Of a DNA stretch of 64,000 bases, positions 62,036 through 64,000 are shown in pieces. The notes beneath the pieces were generated by a model. The model saw only the letters and a list, made by a program, of their open reading frames with translations, was not told where the DNA came from and did no database searches. The first letter of the stretch is position 1. Each line of letters begins with the position of its first letter. The stretch comes from Tenacibaculum pelagium (GTDB lineage: Bacteria; Bacteroidota; Bacteroidia; Flavobacteriales; Flavobacteriaceae). The position numbers and the translations under genes were made by a program. Where the stretch lies: assembly GCF_014062345.1 (NCBI RefSeq), contig NZ_JACGLS010000003.1, positions 124,001-188,000 on the forward strand, given 5' to 3'.

Positions 62036-64000
62036 ATAAAGGGGAATAGTATCAAAAAAACAGGTAAAATAATATGGAGAATTGTAAAGTATATACTACT
62101 TTTTTTACTCTTGCTTTTTATTTTACTTTCACTACCAGCTGTTCAAACTAGAATAGCGAAGAAAGCAACAACTTTACTTAATAAAGAGTTTAATACTAAT
62201 ATTGTTGTTAAAAAAGTTGACCTATCGTGGTTAGGTATTTTGCAACTTAAAGAGATTGAAATTAGAGATCACCATAAAGACACACTTATTTTTGTAAAAA
62301 ACTTAAGTACTTCGCTTTTAAATGCTAAAAGAGTTATTGAAAACAGAGTTGATTTAGGAGAAGCTTCTTTGTCAGGAATTCATTTTTATATGAAAACATA
62401 TAAAGGCGAAAAAAACGATAATATGTCAATCTTCATAGATAGTTTTGAAGATGGTAAACCAAGAGATAGCTTATCTAATCCGTTTATTTTACGAAGTGAT
62501 AAGATTTCATTAGATGATTTAACTTTTAAGTTGTTAGACGAAAATAAAAAAGACCCACTTCAATTTGCGGCTTATAAGGCAGGTGGAGAGCTGAATGATT
62601 TTTCAATTATTGGTCCTGATGTATCCCTGAAAATTAGAGGGATGCACTTTACTGAAAATAGGGGAGTAAATGTATCTAATTTATCTACTGATTTCTCTTA
62701 CACACTAAAGCAAATGCTTTTTGAGAAAACAACGCTCGAAACAGATAATAAATCTAAAATAATTGGTGATATAAAGCTTACATATAACCGTAAAGATTTA
62801 GCCAATTTTAATGATAAAGTTAAGATTAAAGCGAAGTTTGTAAAGAGTGCTCTCGCAGTTAAAGATTTAAGCAAGTTATATAGCGAACTAAGTGGTAATG
62901 ATGTATTGTATTTTACTGGAAATATTAACGGAGTACTAAATAACTTTAGTGCTAATGATATAAGATTACATTCTAAAAGAGGAATGAGAATTATTGGTGA
63001 TATGGGATTTGTTAATGCGATAAAAACCAGTAGAGGATTTGTTTTTGATGCTGACTTAGATAACGTAACAGCCAATTACCAACAATTAAAAAGTGTGTTA
63101 CCTAATCTACTAGGTAAAAGTTTGCCTTCAGAATTTCAGCGATTAGGGAATTTTACAATGCAAGGAATTGTAAAAGTTACACCTGAGCAAATGGATGCAA
63201 CGCTGTCTGTTGATTCAGAAATAGGAACTACAATTTCCGACCTTCAACTTACCAATATCGATAATATTGATGAAGCTACTTATATCGGTGAAGTAGAGTT
63301 TAAAGATTTTGATTTAGGCGTATTTACCAACGATCCTATTTTAGGAAAAATCTCATTAAAAGCTGATGTAAACGGTAGCGGTTTTAATGTAGATAATATC
63401 AACACAACAATTATTGGTAAGGTAAGTAGCTTAACATTTAATAAATATGAGTATAAAGAGTTAAATGTAAATGGGCAGTTTCAAAACAAAAAATTTGATG
63501 GTTTATTGAGTGCTAAGGATGACAATTTTAAATTGAAATTTGAAGGGTTAGCAGATTTTTCATCAGCCATAAATAAGTTTGATTTCGTTGCCAATATCGA
63601 CCGAATAGATTTAAAAAAGACTAATCTATTTACTCGTGATAGTATTGCGGAGTTAAAAGGAAATGTAAACTTAAATATCTCAGGAAATACTTTTGATGAT
63701 ATCGTTGGTAAAGCAACATTTAAAAACTTAATATATAAAAATCAAAAGCAGAGCTACGCCTTTAAAAGATTCGAGGTAAACTCATCTGTAAAAGATAGTA
63801 TTAAAACAATTAATGTAGATTCTGAAGATATTGTAAAAGGGCAATTAAAAGGTAAGTTTTCTTTTGATGAGTTGATACCAATTACTCAAAATGCCTTGGG
63901 TAGTGTTTATACTAATTATCAACCGCATAAGGTAGCTCCTAATCAGTTTTTAGATTTCGATTTTACAATTTACAATCAAATAATCGATGTGTTTTTACCA
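62036..64000 (+). CDS. TamB/AsmA-like envelope transport protein, truncated by window edge
   Basis: An open frame runs from an in-frame stop at 62030-62032 to the window end. After IVSKKTGKIIW-type residues comes one membrane segment (KYILLFLLLLFILL), then a long beta-helical region with AVQTRIAKKATTLLNKEFNTNI and ISLDDLTFKLLDENKK, like TamB-family lipid/protein conduits. There is no ATG, GTG or TTG between the upstream stop and the conserved region; ATA (62036) or ATC (62051) are the only options, so start position is uncertain. Confidence 0.78.
   Translation, partial: MKGNSIKKTGKIIWRIVKYILLFLLLLFILLSLPAVQTRIAKKATTLLNKEFNTNIVVKKVDLSWLGILQLKEIEIRDHHKDTLIFVKNLSTSLLNAKRVIENRVDLGEASLSGIHFYMKTYKGEKNDNMSIFIDSFEDGKPRDSLSNPFILRSDKISLDDLTFKLLDENKKDPLQFAAYKAGGELNDFSIIGPDVSLKIRGMHFTENRGVNVSNLSTDFSYTLKQMLFEKTTLETDNKSKIIGDIKLTYNRKDLANFNDKVKIKAKFVKSALAVKDLSKLYSELSGNDVLYFTGNINGVLNNFSANDIRLHSKRGMRIIGDMGFVNAIKTSRGFVFDADLDNVTANYQQLKSVLPNLLGKSLPSEFQRLGNFTMQGIVKVTPEQMDATLSVDSEIGTTISDLQLTNIDNIDEATYIGEVEFKDFDLGVFTNDPILGKISLKADVNGSGFNVDNINTTIIGKVSSLTFNKYEYKELNVNGQFQNKKFDGLLSAKDDNFKLKFEGLADFSSAINKFDFVANIDRIDLKKTNLFTRDSIAELKGNVNLNISGNTFDDIVGKATFKNLIYKNQKQSYAFKRFEVNSSVKDSIKTINVDSEDIVKGQLKGKFSFDELIPITQNALGSVYTNYQPHKVAPNQFLDFDFTIYNQIIDVFLP

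Overview
The window comes from a low-GC marine-type member of the Bacteroidota, most likely Flavobacteriaceae and perhaps Tenacibaculum- or Polaribacter-like (the genus is a guess). Supporting signs are the TTG/TAnnTTTG promoters, the near absence of Shine-Dalgarno sequences except before rpsU, a fused ccoNO gene, and the rpsU-xerC-hpf-tRNA-tuf-secE-nusG-rpl-rpoBC order. No rRNA genes, CRISPR arrays or intact insertion sequences were seen.

Region 1 (1-10.9 kb, all on the minus strand) opens with a truncated M1-like peptidase and a LOG-family nucleotide hydrolase. The rest is a multi-precursor secreted-peptide locus. It holds twelve small genes with an almost invariant 23-residue double-glycine leader and highly divergent Cys-rich cores, a C39-peptidase ABC exporter, a HlyD-type adaptor, a membrane VKOR-thioredoxin disulfide catalyst with a C39-like N-terminus, and a response regulator preceded by an operator-like repeat array. 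The locus is modular. Precursor runs lie between the large genes, each run is preceded by a conserved hairpin element and followed by a hairpin or terminator. This is the best candidate here for an undescribed system: a family of disulfide-rich, partly knottin-like secreted peptides.

Region 2 (10.9-19.8 kb) holds uvrA (minus), then a plus-strand run of housekeeping genes: PspC-like protein, TrkA-N potassium channel, sugar-nucleotide reductase, Na+/alanine symporter, helix-hairpin-helix protein and acyl-CoA dehydrogenase.

Region 3 (19.8-35.1 kb) is the translation/transcription core: rpsU with a full Shine-Dalgarno, xerC, hpf, five tRNAs (Thr-TGT, Tyr-GTA, Gly-TCC, Thr-GGT, Trp-CCA), tuf, secE, nusG, rplKAJL, rpoBC and a DUF3467 protein. 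Strong intergenic hairpins lie around rpoB.

Region 4 (35.1-49.3 kb) is a microaerobic respiration regulon: an Fnr-like regulator, copper ATPase CcoI, cupin, deoC, deoD, hemN, a TerB-like small protein, ccoS-ccoNO-ccoQ-ccoP-ccoG-ccoH, a SafE-type protein and a universal stress protein. Four FNR-box palindromes sit at exactly the same distance (29.5 bp) from the -7 element of four transcription units.

Region 5 (49.3-64 kb) has minus-strand envelope genes (DUF4369 lipoprotein, DUF819 and DUF2490 proteins, a large BNR-repeat secreted protein), a four-gene SPFH/DUF4177/PH-like/ribbon-helix-helix operon, an S1/P1 nuclease, two thioredoxin-fold proteins, a small unit bounded by inverted repeats, tsaD, and a divergent truncated TamB-like gene without a standard start codon.
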